Notes: generated by a model from the sequence alone, not told the origin. DNA of 64,000 nucleotides from Actinoalloteichus caeruleus DSM 43889 (GCF_000429185.2 NZ_AUBJ02000001.1:3534001-3598000), one strand, 5' to 3'; counted from the first letter of the stretch, positions 1-8,546 are shown. Made by a program: numbers and translations.

Positions 1-270
1 CCCGGCGACGTCGCTGACCCCGACCGGGTCGACGCCGAGGCTGGTGACGACCTCGGTGTGCATCCACTCCAGGGTGACGACCCGGGTCGCCGGCGCCGGG
101 AGCTCCACGGTCTCACCGAGGGCGTCGACGATGCTGACGGCCTGGTCGGACGCTCCCTCGGACGGGTCGGTCGTCGTCGTGGCCGCCTCGTGGGTGGTGC
201 CGCACGCCGCGGTCAGCACGGCGACCGCGGTCAGGGCGAACAGGCTGGGTACTGCTCGTGAGGTTCTCAT
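1..270 (-). CDS. Iron-siderophore ABC transporter substrate-binding lipoprotein, N-terminal part
   Basis: Only the first 90 codons are in the window; the gene runs off the left edge. The ATG at 270 begins a lipoprotein signal: basic MRTSR, a hydrophobic core, and the lipobox LTAAC with the lipidated Cys at about residue 23. A Thr/Ala-rich linker follows, then GETVELPAPATRVVTLEW, the typical start of a type III periplasmic-binding fold that binds ferric siderophores (FhuD/CeuE class). It should sit outside the membrane and hand substrate to a FecCD-type permease, which is not visible here and may lie further left. The ATPase gene is 65 bp upstream on the same strand and probably shares the iron-regulated transcript. 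The family is clear; the substrate is an inference. Confidence 0.8.
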   Translation of the reverse strand, partial: MRTSRAVPSLFALTAVAVLTAACGTTHEAATTTTDPSEGASDQAVSIVDALGETVELPAPATRVVTLEWMHTEVVTSLGVDPVGVSDVAG

Positions 271-335
271 GGTTCCCTTCGCGCGCGGCGGGGTCTCGCC
301 CCGTCAGCACGGTACGGAGGTGGTGTGGGATCGGG

Positions 336-1157
336 TCAGGACGCGACGGTCCGGCGGACCCGTTGCCGAGGGGAGCGGATGTCCAGCTCGTCGGTCACGG
401 GGTTGACCGACGTGGTGATCTCGATCTCGTAGACCTCGCTGAGCTGGTCGCCGGTCAGCGCCTCGTGGGGTGGTCCGTCCGCGACGACGGAGCCCCGGGA
501 CATGACGACGACGCGGTCGGCGACGGCCGCGGCCTGGTTCAGGTCGTGCAGGACCACCCCGACGGCCACCCCGTGCTCGTCGGCGAGTTCGCGCACCAGT
601 TCGAGGACCTCGATCTGGTACCGCAGGTCGAGGTGGTTGGTGGGTTCGTCCAACAACAGCACCCCGGTGTCCTGGGCGAGGGCGCTGGCGAACCACACCC
701 GCTGGACCTGGCCGCCCGAGAGCATGTCGACGTCGGTGTCGGCGAGGTCGGCGATGCCGGTGAGTTCCAGGGCCCGCGCGACAGCGGCCGGCCCCCCGAC
801 ATCGTTGCCCCGCCAGCCCCGGCGGTGCGGGTGCCGCCCGTACTCGACGGCCTCCCGCACCGTCACCGCCGCCGGGGTCGGCCGGCTCTGCGCCAGCAGG
901 GTGACCCGGCGGGCGAAGTCCCGCGCGGACAGGGCGGCGGCGTCACTGCCGTCCCCGAGCCGCACGTCCCCCGCGCTCAGGGCCTGGAGCCGGGCGAGAC
1001 CACGCAGGACGGTCGACTTGCCGGACCCGTTGGGACCGACGAGCGCGGTGACCCGTCCGGCGGCGAGCTCGATCGACGCGCCCGACACCACCGGCGAGCC
1101 GCCGTAGCCGATCACGAGGGACCGACCGGTCATCGCATCCCGCTGCGCCATCATCAC
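336..1157 (-). CDS. Iron-siderophore ABC transporter ATP-binding protein (FecE/FepC type)
   Basis: ATPase of about 273 residues that powers siderophore uptake from the cytoplasmic face. Visible motifs are Walker A GPNGSGKST near residue 42, signature LSGGQ, Walker B VLLLDEP, the D-loop NHLD and the switch His in VVLHDLN. Length and the NHLDLRYQ segment fit the FecE/FhuC family. The first start is GTG at 1157, followed at once by two ATG codons, so the exact start is uncertain by 1-2 residues; a later ATG (residue 9) is also possible. There is no Shine-Dalgarno, but a TAAGCT -10 box ends 6 nt before the GTG, suggesting a leaderless mRNA. An IdeR-like iron box lies in the promoter. The substrate-binding gene follows. 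Confidence 0.9.
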   Translation of the reverse strand: MMMAQRDAMTGRSLVIGYGGSPVVSGASIELAAGRVTALVGPNGSGKSTVLRGLARLQALSAGDVRLGDGSDAAALSARDFARRVTLLAQSRPTPAAVTVREAVEYGRHPHRRGWRGNDVGGPAAVARALELTGIADLADTDVDMLSGGQVQRVWFASALAQDTGVLLLDEPTNHLDLRYQIEVLELVRELADEHGVAVGVVLHDLNQAAAVADRVVVMSRGSVVADGPPHEALTGDQLSEVYEIEITTSVNPVTDELDIRSPRQRVRRTVAS

Positions 1158-1163
1158 CCGCGC

Positions 1164-1193
1164 AGCTTAGACAAGGCTTACCTAAGGGAACAA
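1164..1193 (-). promoter_or_regulatory. Leaderless promoter with overlapping IdeR/DtxR iron box
   Basis: Plus-strand bases 1167-1185 read TTAGACAAGGCTTACCTAA, matching 15 of 19 positions of the DtxR/IdeR consensus TTAGGTTAGGCTAACCTAA. Read on the minus strand there is a -35-like TTGTTC (1193-1188), an 18-nt spacer and a -10-like TAAGCT (1169-1164), 6 nt before the GTG at 1157. The iron box fills the spacer and touches the -10, as expected for repression by iron-loaded IdeR. Confidence 0.85.
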
Positions 1194-1244
1194 GGGGCTC
1201 GGAAGTGACGTCCGCGTCAGCCGTCGACCGGTCGGCGCTCGATG

Positions 1245-1808
1245 TCAGCGCTCGACCAGGGCGCGTTCGAGGACCGCGCGCACGTGCTCCGGGTCCGCCC
1301 GGCCCTCGTCGAGGAGGATCGCGGCGCACAGACCTTCGGCGATCGCCACGAACACCTCCACCGCGCGGGGGTCGGAGGTCCGGAGCCGCGCCAGGTCGGC
1401 GACACGCTCGCGCCAGCGGCGCGCCACCGGCCGGAGAGCGGGTCGGCGCGCCGCCAGCGTGGACAGTTCGCGTTCCGCGAGGGCCCGCTCACGCCCCTCC
1501 CCGGCCGATGCGGCGACCAGCGCGGCGAAGTCCCGCACCGGGTCGTCGCTGGTGTCCATGATCCGGCGGATGTGATCGGTGTAGGTGTCGGCGACCTCCG
1601 TGAGCGCCGCCACCAGCAGGTCGTCGAGAGTGGCGAAGTAGTAGGTGGTGAGGCTCGTCGTGATGCCGGCCTCCTTCGCCACGGCGCGGTGGGTCACACC
1701 GGCCGCGCCGTCCCGGCGGACGACGGTCAGGGTCGCCTCGATGATCTGGGCTCGCCGGCGCTGCCCTCGGACCCGCCGCCCGTCCGTGGTCGTGCCCTCG
1801 TCACCCAC
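1245..1808 (-). CDS. TetR-family transcriptional regulator
   Basis: Protein of 187 residues. The N-terminal helix-turn-helix is seen in QIIEATLTVVRRDGAAGVTH through ITTSLTTYYFATLDDLL (about residues 20-65), the usual TetR DNA-binding unit; the rest is an all-helical ligand or dimerisation domain. Start is GTG 1808 with GGGAG about 6 nt upstream. It lies 32 bp downstream of the MFS exporter gene on the same strand, so it probably represses that transporter and itself. The ligand is unknown. Confidence 0.88.
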   Translation of the reverse strand: MGDEGTTTDGRRVRGQRRRAQIIEATLTVVRRDGAAGVTHRAVAKEAGITTSLTTYYFATLDDLLVAALTEVADTYTDHIRRIMDTSDDPVRDFAALVAASAGEGRERALAERELSTLAARRPALRPVARRWRERVADLARLRTSDPRAVEVFVAIAEGLCAAILLDEGRADPEHVRAVLERALVER

Positions 1809-1840
1809 GCCCTACTCCCGACATTCCCGTGGGCGGGTCG

Positions 1841-3364
1841 TCAGTGCTCCGAACCGCCCGAGGGGCCGATGTGCCGGAGGGCGGTGACGCACAGGACGGT
1901 GACCGCCGCGATGGCCACACCCGCAACGATAGCCGCCAGGTTGAGCCCGTCGGTGAAGGCGATCCTCGCCTGCTCGACCACCCGCGTCGTCGTCCCGTCC
2001 GCCACGGCCAGCGCTCCGGCCAGGCTGTCACCCACCGCGTCCGCGACCGGCCGGTCCAGCTCGGCGGGCGGGTTGATCCGAGCCCGGTAGACGGCGGTGG
2101 CGAGACTCCCGAGGACGGCGACACCCAGTCCGACCCCGAGTTCCTGGACGGTCTCGGACATGGCCGCCGCCGACCCAGACCTGGTGGGGGGCACCGCGCC
2201 GACGACGATGTCGGTCCCCAGGGCCGCCATGGCACCCAGTCCGAGGTAGACGAGGGCGAACCCGACCACGACGACCAGCCGCTCCCCGGTCCCGGCCAGG
2301 GCGAGGCACAGGTAGCCGACCAGGGACATCGCCAGCGTGGCGGCCATGATCAGGCCCGGCCGGAAGCGCCTGGCCAGCAGCGGGGCACCGATCGCCGCGA
2401 CGAGCATCGCCAGGGCCGGCGGCCCCATCCAGAGCCCGGCGGCGGCGGGGGAGAGGCCCTCGACGAGCTGGAGGTACTGGGTGACGAGGAACATGACGCC
2501 GCCGACGCCGACGAGCCCCACCAGCAGGACGGTCAGCGCGGCGGAGAAGGCCCGGTTGGAGAACAGCGACACGTCGAGCAGCGGGGAGGGCAGCCGCAGC
2601 TGCCGGCGGACGAACACGACGGCGGAGACGCCACCGACCAGCACCGCGACGAGGGTCGCGGCGTCGACCCCGTAGGCGGCCCCGTGCTTGATCGCGTAGA
2701 CGATCGGCAGCATCGCGAGCAGGGACAGCGCGACGCTGGGCAGGTCGAACGCGCCTTCGCGGGGGGCCCGGTACTCGGGCAGCAGCGGCGGAGCCGCGAC
2801 CAGGACGACCACGGCGATCGGAACGGCGACCAGGAAGGCGGCCCCCCACCAGAAGGTGGCCACCAGGGCTCCGCCGAGCACCGGCCCGGCGGCCATCCCG
2901 AGGGCGAACATGGTGGCCCACACCCCGATCGCCACCGCGCGCTGCCTCGGGTCGACGAAGAGGTTGCTGATCAGGGACAGGGTCGAGGGCATGAGGGTCG
3001 CGCCCGCCACCCCGAGCAGGGCACGCGCCACGATCAGCGCCTCGGCGGTCGGCGCGAACGCGGCGAACACCGAGACCACCCCGAACGCCGCGATGCCGAT
3101 CATCAGCAGTCGGCGCCGCCCGATCCGGTCGCCCAGCGTCCCCATCGTGATCAGGAAGCCGGCGATGAGGAAACCGTAGGCGTCCATGATCCACAGCGTC
3201 TGGGTGGCGCTCGGCTCGAGTTCCACGGCCAGCCCCGGCAGCACCAGGTACAGGACGGTCACGTCGAGCCCCAGCAGCAGGGTGGGCAACGCCAACAGGG
3301 CGAGGCCCCACCACTCCCGAGCGCCGGCCCGGGGCGGGGCGAGTCGGTCCGAGATCCCAGTCAT
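1841..3364 (-). CDS. MFS drug exporter, 14-TM DHA2 (EmrB/QacA) type
   Basis: Protein of 507 residues with about 14 hydrophobic segments. The first loop carries the MFS motif GTLGDRIGRRRLL, and LDVTVLYLVLPGLAVEL in TM1 matches motif D1 of proton/drug antiporters of the EmrB/QacA group. The start at 3364 (MTGISDRL) has GGGGG just upstream; an in-frame start 16 codons earlier lacks this. A TetR gene follows in the same operon. The 5' region is AT-rich for this genome (3374-3416) and is the likely promoter and operator. Predicted role: proton-driven efflux of toxic compounds; substrate unknown. Confidence 0.9.
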   Translation of the reverse strand: MTGISDRLAPPRAGAREWWGLALLALPTLLLGLDVTVLYLVLPGLAVELEPSATQTLWIMDAYGFLIAGFLITMGTLGDRIGRRRLLMIGIAAFGVVSVFAAFAPTAEALIVARALLGVAGATLMPSTLSLISNLFVDPRQRAVAIGVWATMFALGMAAGPVLGGALVATFWWGAAFLVAVPIAVVVLVAAPPLLPEYRAPREGAFDLPSVALSLLAMLPIVYAIKHGAAYGVDAATLVAVLVGGVSAVVFVRRQLRLPSPLLDVSLFSNRAFSAALTVLLVGLVGVGGVMFLVTQYLQLVEGLSPAAAGLWMGPPALAMLVAAIGAPLLARRFRPGLIMAATLAMSLVGYLCLALAGTGERLVVVVGFALVYLGLGAMAALGTDIVVGAVPPTRSGSAAAMSETVQELGVGLGVAVLGSLATAVYRARINPPAELDRPVADAVGDSLAGALAVADGTTTRVVEQARIAFTDGLNLAAIVAGVAIAAVTVLCVTALRHIGPSGGSEH

Positions 3365-3674
3365 GCGTCCCCCAAGTATTTGGACATAAAGACAACTAGA
3401 ACCATCGTACAATTACTTCGGCCGCTGTCCACCCCGGCCGCTGTCCACCCCGGCCGCTGTCCACTCCGGGCGGTCCGACCCCGCGCCCCCTCGGACCAGC
3501 CACCCCACGACCCCGCAACGCCAGCTTCCGACCACGCGACCCGGAAACAGTCCGACTGGACTACATTCGGTCCATGCGTACGGAAAAACGTCCCGCCCCG
3601 CCCGCCAGGCCCGTCCCACCCGCCCCGCCGACGCCACGGACCACACCCGGACCGCACGAGGCCAGGAGCGGCTC
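3365..3674. other. Divergent intergenic region between MFS and DUF998 genes
   Basis: It holds the AT-rich stretch 3374-3416, the probable minus-strand promoter of the exporter (a loose -35 TTGTAC can be placed there; the -10 is unclear), then a 16-bp tandem repeat (3421-3468), then GC-rich sequence. No gene is supported. Confidence 0.6.
3421..3468. repeat. Three tandem copies of a 16-bp unit
   Basis: The unit GCCGCTGTCCACCCCG occurs at 3421-3436 and 3437-3452 exactly and at 3453-3468 with one change (C to T). A weaker partial copy may follow. It is non-coding, between divergent genes. Function unknown; the copies could be repeated binding sites or a slippage-prone tract. Confidence 0.95.
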
Positions 3675-4274
3675 GTGACAGCCCTGCTCTGGGCCGGCGC
3701 GGGAGCGGCGGTGGCCTTCGTCGTGGTGTTCCTGCTGGACGGCCTGACCAGACCGGGCTACCGCCCTGTCCGACACCCCGTCAGCGCCCTCGCGCTCGGC
3801 GACCGGGGCTGGCTCCAGACCACCAACTTCATCGTCTGCGGCCTGCTGATCACCGCCGCCGCGCCCGCCCTGCCCGCGCAGGTGGGCAGCGTCCCCCTCG
3901 CCGTCGTGGTCGGCTTCTTCGGTCTCGCCCTGGTGGCCTCCGGCGTGTTCCCGATGGATCCGATGCGCGGTTATCCCCCTGGCACCCCGGAGGGAACGCC
4001 CACCGAGGTCAGCCGCCGCCACCAGCTGCACGACCACGCCGGCGCCGCCGTGTTCACCGCGCTGCCCGTCGCCTCCCTCGTCGCCACCTTCGCACTGCCC
4101 GGTCCACTCTGGACCTGGTTCTCGGGGGCCGTCACGGTCGCGTTGTTCGGTGGTTTCCACGCCTTCGGCCAGGCCTGGGAGAACGACTCCGCCCGCCTGG
4201 GACTCATCCAGAAGCTGGTGATCACCCTGGGCTGGTCCTGGCTGGCCCTGCTGTTCGTCCACGCCGCGACATGA
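3675..4274 (+). CDS. DUF998-family integral membrane protein
   Basis: Protein of 199 residues with about six hydrophobic segments. The RPVRHPVSALALGDRGWLQ segment after TM1 and GVFPMDPMRGYPPG in the middle match the DUF998 family (my recall). Start is GTG 3675 with AGGAG 7-8 nt upstream. It is divergent from the MFS gene and precedes a TetR gene by 56 bp on the same strand. No biochemical function is established for the family. Confidence 0.8.
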   Translation: MTALLWAGAGAAVAFVVVFLLDGLTRPGYRPVRHPVSALALGDRGWLQTTNFIVCGLLITAAAPALPAQVGSVPLAVVVGFFGLALVASGVFPMDPMRGYPPGTPEGTPTEVSRRHQLHDHAGAAVFTALPVASLVATFALPGPLWTWFSGAVTVALFGGFHAFGQAWENDSARLGLIQKLVITLGWSWLALLFVHAAT

Positions 4275-4330
4275 GCGCCGGGGACGCGCGGAGCCGGAAA
4301 CGGGCTCCCGGCGCGGCCTACGATCCGCGC

Positions 4331-4951
4331 ATGGCAGAACGCCCCGATCCGAACGACCACCCGCCACGCCGTTCCTTCATCGAACGAGCTCGCCGCGCCC
4401 AGATCGTCGAGGCGGCCACCCAGGTCGTCGCCGAACTCGGCTACGCCGGCACCTCCCTCGCCCGGATCGCGGAGAAGGCCGAGATCAGCAAGAGCGTCAT
4501 CACCTACCACTTCGAGAACAAGGACGAGATCCTCCGGCTGGTGGTGTCCCAGTTCTTCGAACGGGGCTGGGAGCGCATGAGCGGCCACGTCGAGGCGGAG
4601 AGCACCGCGTCGGGCCAGGTCAGGGCCTGGATCGGCTCACAGCTGGAGTTCTACGCCGAACACCGCGCCGAGTTCCTGGCCATGAGCCAGATCATGGCCA
4701 ACCACCGCACCCCCGAGGGTTCGCCCGCCTTCGCCGGCGAGCTCACCGAGGAGGTCGACGCGCTCACCGAGATCCTCCAACGAGGACAACGGGACGGCGA
4801 GTTCCGCGACTTCGACGCGCGCGGCGTCGCGACCATCATCCTGCGGTGCGCCGACGGCGTGCTCGGTTCGTGGGCGGTCGACGACTCCACCCGCCTGGTG
4901 GACCAGATCCCCGCGCTGCTCGACTTCGTCGACCACGCCATCCGGCGGTAG
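4331..4951 (+). CDS. TetR-family transcriptional regulator
   Basis: Protein of 206 residues. The HTH runs RRAQIVEAATQVVAELGY to ISKSVITYHFENKDEIL (about residues 20-67), a textbook TetR unit; the C-terminal part resembles regulators with a TetR_C ligand domain. Start ATG 4331 lacks a Shine-Dalgarno but has TACGAT at 4319-4324, 6 nt before the ATG, fitting a leaderless transcript. It follows the DUF998 gene and may control it or itself. Ligand unknown. Confidence 0.88.
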   Translation: MAERPDPNDHPPRRSFIERARRAQIVEAATQVVAELGYAGTSLARIAEKAEISKSVITYHFENKDEILRLVVSQFFERGWERMSGHVEAESTASGQVRAWIGSQLEFYAEHRAEFLAMSQIMANHRTPEGSPAFAGELTEEVDALTEILQRGQRDGEFRDFDARGVATIILRCADGVLGSWAVDDSTRLVDQIPALLDFVDHAIRR

Positions 4952-5121
4952 CGCACCGGAGGTCGCCCCGAGTCACGGGGAGCCGCCCAGCCAGCAGGTC
5001 GAGCCCCGGGGGCGGGGCAGGGCCACGGCAGGTTCGTGCCTCACCGTGGCCCGCCGCCGGGCACGCGTGCCCGAACACGACATCACCCACCGCGCCGATG
5101 GGCCGAGTGCGGAGCGGTGTC

Positions 5122-5158
5122 GGGACTCCCACCGAGATCACCGCGCGGTGGGAGTCCC
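5122..5158 (-). terminator. 13-bp perfect inverted repeat, probable terminator
   Basis: GGGACTCCCACCG (5122-5134) pairs perfectly with CGGTGGGAGTCCC (5146-5158) across an 11-nt loop. It lies 43 bp beyond the DUF397 stop (minus strand) and 170 bp beyond the TetR stop, so it may end transcription from both sides. There is no T-run, which is normal in actinobacteria. Confidence 0.7.
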
Positions 5159-5201
5159 CCTCAAGCCGGCCGTCCCCGAGCCTCCAGCAGACCGCGCGGA
5201 G

Positions 5202-5420
5202 TCAGCGGCCCGTGCCTGCCAGGTCGTCGAACTCGCCCGCCTTGCAGCCCTTGATCCAGGCATCCATCTCGGCTGGGGTGAACAACACCGCCCCCGCTTC
5301 CGGTTGCTTGCTGTTCCGTACGGCGATCCGGCCATCGCGCAGTGGAGCGACCTCGACGCAGTTGCCTCCTACGTCGCTGAAGCTCGACTTGCGCCAGGCG
5401 GCCGTGGGCAGATCACGCAT
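5202..5420 (-). CDS. DUF397-family small protein, orphan
   Basis: Protein of 72 residues carrying the DUF397 signature: WRKSSFS, GGNCVEVA, then IAVRNSKQPEAG and LFTPAEMDAWIKG. The ATG at 5420 is preferred because GGAAAGG lies about 9 nt upstream and the family starts just before the WRKSS motif; the frame stays open for 30 more codons upstream (to 5510) with no recognisable motif. DUF397 genes normally follow an XRE-type regulator gene (the pair acts in development and toxin-antitoxin-like control in Streptomyces). No such partner is adjacent here. Confidence 0.88.
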   Translation of the reverse strand: MRDLPTAAWRKSSFSDVGGNCVEVAPLRDGRIAVRNSKQPEAGAVLFTPAEMDAWIKGCKAGEFDDLAGTGR

Positions 5421-5604
5421 GTGCGGCACCTTTCCGTTGCTGCTGGTCCAGTTCTCGCGGGTGGCGGCCTCCGCCACCAGGTCGAGGCGGTCGGTTTCGA
5501 GGCCGATCACCGATCGCTACATTCCGCGCTGGGTCAACTCCGGACCGCATACAGGCTAGGCGTCTTGCCTTGGGACGATGAACGCTGAGAAGGAGGGTTA
5601 CTCA

Positions 5605-7368
5605 GTGACGAACCACGAGGTGCTGCCGCTGCTCGGCCAGGTCGCCGACAGCGTGTCCCAGGCGATCGCCCATGCCCGCCCAGAGCTGGCCGGAGCCGAT
5701 CCACTCGTCCGGCGATCCGAGCACGCCGACTTCCAGTCGAACGCAGCCCTCGCCCTGGCCAAGCGCGCCCGCACCAGGCCCACCGAACTCGCCGACGCGC
5801 TCATCGCGGCCGTGGCTGGCGACCGAGGGCCGATCACACGTGTCGACATGTCCGGCCCGGGGTTCCTCAACATCACGGTGCCCGACCAGCTCATCTGGAA
5901 CCAGCTCGCCGCTCGCCTGGCCAGCCTTCGTCTCGGCGTCGGCACCCCCAATGAGGGCCAGCGGACCGTGATCGACTACTCGGCACCCAACATCGCCAAG
6001 GAAATGCACGTCGGGCACCTGCGCACCACGATCATCGGCGACAGCCTCGCGCGTGTCCTCGGCTTCCTCGGAGCGGAAGTCATCCGTCAAAACCATCTCG
6101 GCGACTGGGGCACCCAGTTCGGGATGCTCATCCAGTACCTCGACGAGCACCCGGAAGCCACCTGGCACCACGACGAGCTGGAGCCGGGCACCTCCGCCGC
6201 CTCCGCGCTCGACGATCTGTACCGCACCGCCCGCGCTCTGTTCGACGCCGACCCGGAATTCGCCGACCGGTCTCGCCGCCGTGTGGTCGCGCTACAGTCC
6301 GGCGACCACGACACCGTCACACGCTGGAGGGAGATCGTCGCCGAGTCCGAGAGGGCCTTCCGCGACATCTACGACCGGCTCGGCGTGTTGCTCACGCCCG
6401 ACGACTCGGTTGGGGAATCGTTCTACAACCACCTGCTCGCCGATGTCGTGACCGAACTGACTGAGGCGGGAATCGCCGTGGGGAGCGAAGGCGCTCTCGT
6501 GATCTTCTCCGAGGAGGTCACTGGCCCGGACGGCAACCCCATCCCCCTGATGGTGCGCAAACGCGATGGTGGCTACGGCTACGACACCACGGACCTCGCC
6601 ACGATCCGCTACCGCATCCACGACCTGAAATCCAACCGCCTGCTCTACGTCACGGACTCCCGGCAGGCCCTGCACTTCCAGCTGATCTTCGAGGCGGCTC
6701 GCCGCGCGGGGTGGCTCACCGACAACGTCGAGGCGGCACACGTGCCCTACGGCACCGTCCTCGGCCCCGATGGCCGCCCCTTCAAGACCCGCGCCGGCGG
6801 CACGGTCCGCCTGATGGATCTGCTCGACGACTCCGTGGCGCGTGCCCGCGCCGTGGTCCACGAGAAGGACCCCGACCTCCCCGCTGAGGAACTGGACCAG
6901 ATCGCCGAACAGGCGGGCATCGGAGCGGTCAAGTACGCCGATCTGTCCAATTCGCGGATCAAGGACTACACCTTCGACGTTGACCGCATGGTCTCGTTCA
7001 ACGGCAACACCGGCGTCTACCTCCAGTACGCGCACACCCGTATCCGTTCGATCCTGCGCAAAGCTGGAGACCCTCACGTCGTGATCGACCCGACCATCGA
7101 GCTCCAGCCCGCTGAACGGGCGCTGGCTCTCCAGCTCGACGCCTACGACACGGCCCTCACCGAGGTCGGCGAGACCTTGGAGCCGCACAAGCTCTGCGGA
7201 TACCTCTACGACCTCGCCCGCGCCTTCACCAGCTTCTACGAAGCCTGCCACGTCCTCAACGCGGAAGAACCTGTTCGCGGCAACCGACTCGCCCTCTGCC
7301 AGCTCACGGCACGCACCCTGCGACACGGGCTCAACCTGCTCGGCATCAGTGCCCCGGACCGCATGTGA
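5605..7368 (+). CDS. argS: Arginyl-tRNA synthetase
   Basis: Class I synthetase of about 587 residues that charges tRNA-Arg using ATP. The N-terminal tRNA-binding region (residues 1-115) contains EHADFQSNAALALAK; the catalytic Rossmann domain has the HIGH-type HVGH near residue 135 within IAKEMHVGHLRT; KMSKS is replaced by FKTRAGG near residue 393, normal for ArgRS; the anticodon-binding helical domain ends the protein. The chosen start is GTG 5605, with a perfect AGGAGG 8 nt upstream; an ATG nine codons earlier (5578) is in frame but lacks such a site. The setting, beside a lone DUF397 gene and away from amino-acid genes, suggests an accessory or transferred copy, but a second argS cannot be seen in the window. 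Confidence 0.93.
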   Translation: MTNHEVLPLLGQVADSVSQAIAHARPELAGADPLVRRSEHADFQSNAALALAKRARTRPTELADALIAAVAGDRGPITRVDMSGPGFLNITVPDQLIWNQLAARLASLRLGVGTPNEGQRTVIDYSAPNIAKEMHVGHLRTTIIGDSLARVLGFLGAEVIRQNHLGDWGTQFGMLIQYLDEHPEATWHHDELEPGTSAASALDDLYRTARALFDADPEFADRSRRRVVALQSGDHDTVTRWREIVAESERAFRDIYDRLGVLLTPDDSVGESFYNHLLADVVTELTEAGIAVGSEGALVIFSEEVTGPDGNPIPLMVRKRDGGYGYDTTDLATIRYRIHDLKSNRLLYVTDSRQALHFQLIFEAARRAGWLTDNVEAAHVPYGTVLGPDGRPFKTRAGGTVRLMDLLDDSVARARAVVHEKDPDLPAEELDQIAEQAGIGAVKYADLSNSRIKDYTFDVDRMVSFNGNTGVYLQYAHTRIRSILRKAGDPHVVIDPTIELQPAERALALQLDAYDTALTEVGETLEPHKLCGYLYDLARAFTSFYEACHVLNAEEPVRGNRLALCQLTARTLRHGLNLLGISAPDRM

Positions 7369-7401
7369 CACCGGCCCGGACGAGGCACTAGCAAATCGCC
7401 G

Positions 7402-7428
7402 GTGGGCTCCTTGATACCGAGGAGCCAC
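7402..7428 (+). terminator. Probable argS terminator hairpin
   Basis: GGCTCCT and AGGAGCC pair around TGATACCG; the stem extends outward by three more pairs past a one-base bulge. It begins 33 bp after the argS stop. No T-run. Confidence 0.6.
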
Positions 7429-7481
7429 CCGGCAGCCACCACCGCTGCGAACGGGCCAGTCATGGCACCGCCCAAGGACGT

Positions 7482-8456
7482 TCACGCTCCCGGGCCTCCT
7501 CCCCCGGGCGGCTCCGCTGCCGGTCCGTAACGCCCGACGAGTTCCGCGCCGATCCTGGCCAACTCGTCCCGGACCGACGCCGGCTCGACCACCTCCACGA
7601 CAGCACCCCACCCCGCGAGCTGTTCGGCCACCGACACCGCCCGGTGCGCCGAGACCCGCACCCGCACCCGGCCGTCCCCACCCTCGCCCGCCACCTCGCA
7701 GTGCCGGCCCCACTGCGCTCGGAACGCGGACAGGTACCGCGCCACGACGAGCACCGTCGCCACGACACCGGACCGCCGCCCTTCCACGTCACGAACCACC
7801 TCCCCCCACACCTCCGACAGGTCGAACCCCGGCGGCCGGTGCGCCGCCTCGTCGGTGAGGAGCACGTCGACCACCCGGTCCACCCGGAAGGAGCGCCGCC
7901 CCCGCTCCGTCCCGCCAACCAGGTACCAGGTGCCGTCCTTGTCGACGAGCCCCCACGGATCGACCAGCCTCGTCGACTCCGACCGGCCCGAGTAGGTCAG
8001 CCGAACCCGTCGCCCGCGCACCACCGCGTCCCGCAGCGTCCCGAGCAGCGGGGGCCGCACCCGTCCGGCCCCGCCCCACGCCACGGGATCGACCAGCAGG
8101 GCACCCGAGGCGGCCTCCGCGTCGCCCCGGAACGTCCGGGGCAGCGCGGCCAACAGCTTCCGCATGGCGGAGCGGAGCTCGCTGGTCATCGGAACCCCCG
8201 GCCCGGCGAGGAGGAACAACGCGGTCGCCTCTCCCGCCGTCAGCCCGCTCAGATCGGTGCGCGCCCCGCCCACCAGCGACCACCCGCCGTGTCTGCCCGG
8301 CTGCGGGTACACGGGAACACCCGCCGAGGACAACGCCTCCAGGTCACGGCGGGCGGTGGACACCGAGACCTCGAGTTCGGCGGCGAGTTCGGCCGCGGTC
8401 ACCCGGGCCCTGGTCCGCATCAGCATGAGGATCGCGACGAGGCGGTCGGCACGCAT
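7482..8456 (-). CDS. WYL-domain (YafY-type) transcriptional regulator
   Basis: Protein of 324 residues. An N-terminal DeoR/HTH_11-like winged helix (RADRLVAILMLMRTRARVTA to SVSTARRDLEAL, residues 2-45) is followed by a WYL domain (about 140-215, including VRLTYSGR, DPWGLVDKDGTWYLVGG and RSFRVDRV) and a C-terminal WCX-like region. Such proteins sense small ligands or nucleic acids. Start ATG 8456. It is divergent from the VOC gene; the inverted repeat between them is the likely operator. This WYL regulator/VOC pairing is common in actinobacteria. Confidence 0.92.
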   Translation of the reverse strand: MRADRLVAILMLMRTRARVTAAELAAELEVSVSTARRDLEALSSAGVPVYPQPGRHGGWSLVGGARTDLSGLTAGEATALFLLAGPGVPMTSELRSAMRKLLAALPRTFRGDAEAASGALLVDPVAWGGAGRVRPPLLGTLRDAVVRGRRVRLTYSGRSESTRLVDPWGLVDKDGTWYLVGGTERGRRSFRVDRVVDVLLTDEAAHRPPGFDLSEVWGEVVRDVEGRRSGVVATVLVVARYLSAFRAQWGRHCEVAGEGGDGRVRVRVSAHRAVSVAEQLAGWGAVVEVVEPASVRDELARIGAELVGRYGPAAEPPGGGGPGA

Positions 8457-8472
8457 CCGCCGAGTCTGCCGG

Positions 8473-8501
8473 GAAAAGTGGCCAGGAGGTGAGCACTTCT
8501 C
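8473..8501. promoter_or_regulatory. Inverted repeat in the WYL/VOC divergent promoter
   Basis: GAAAAGTG (8473-8480) and CACTTCTC (8494-8501) form an inverted repeat with 7 of 8 matches and a 13-nt spacer, centred between the two divergent starts. A TACGGT -10-like box for the VOC gene follows at 8506-8511. Likely operator of the WYL regulator (inference). Confidence 0.55.
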
Positions 8502-8546
8502 CTCCTACGGTCGTCCCCGCGATCATCGGAAACGGAAGGCGAACCC

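Noticed and set aside
3421-3468. Tandem repeats considered as a CRISPR array
   Set aside because: Units are contiguous 16-mers without spacers, and no cas gene is present.
1829-4330. Very long plus-strand open frame antisense to the MFS gene, reaching into the second TetR gene
   Set aside because: Arg/Pro/Gly-rich with no domain; only its 3' end, from ATG 4331, is a real gene. The MFS protein on the other strand is clear.
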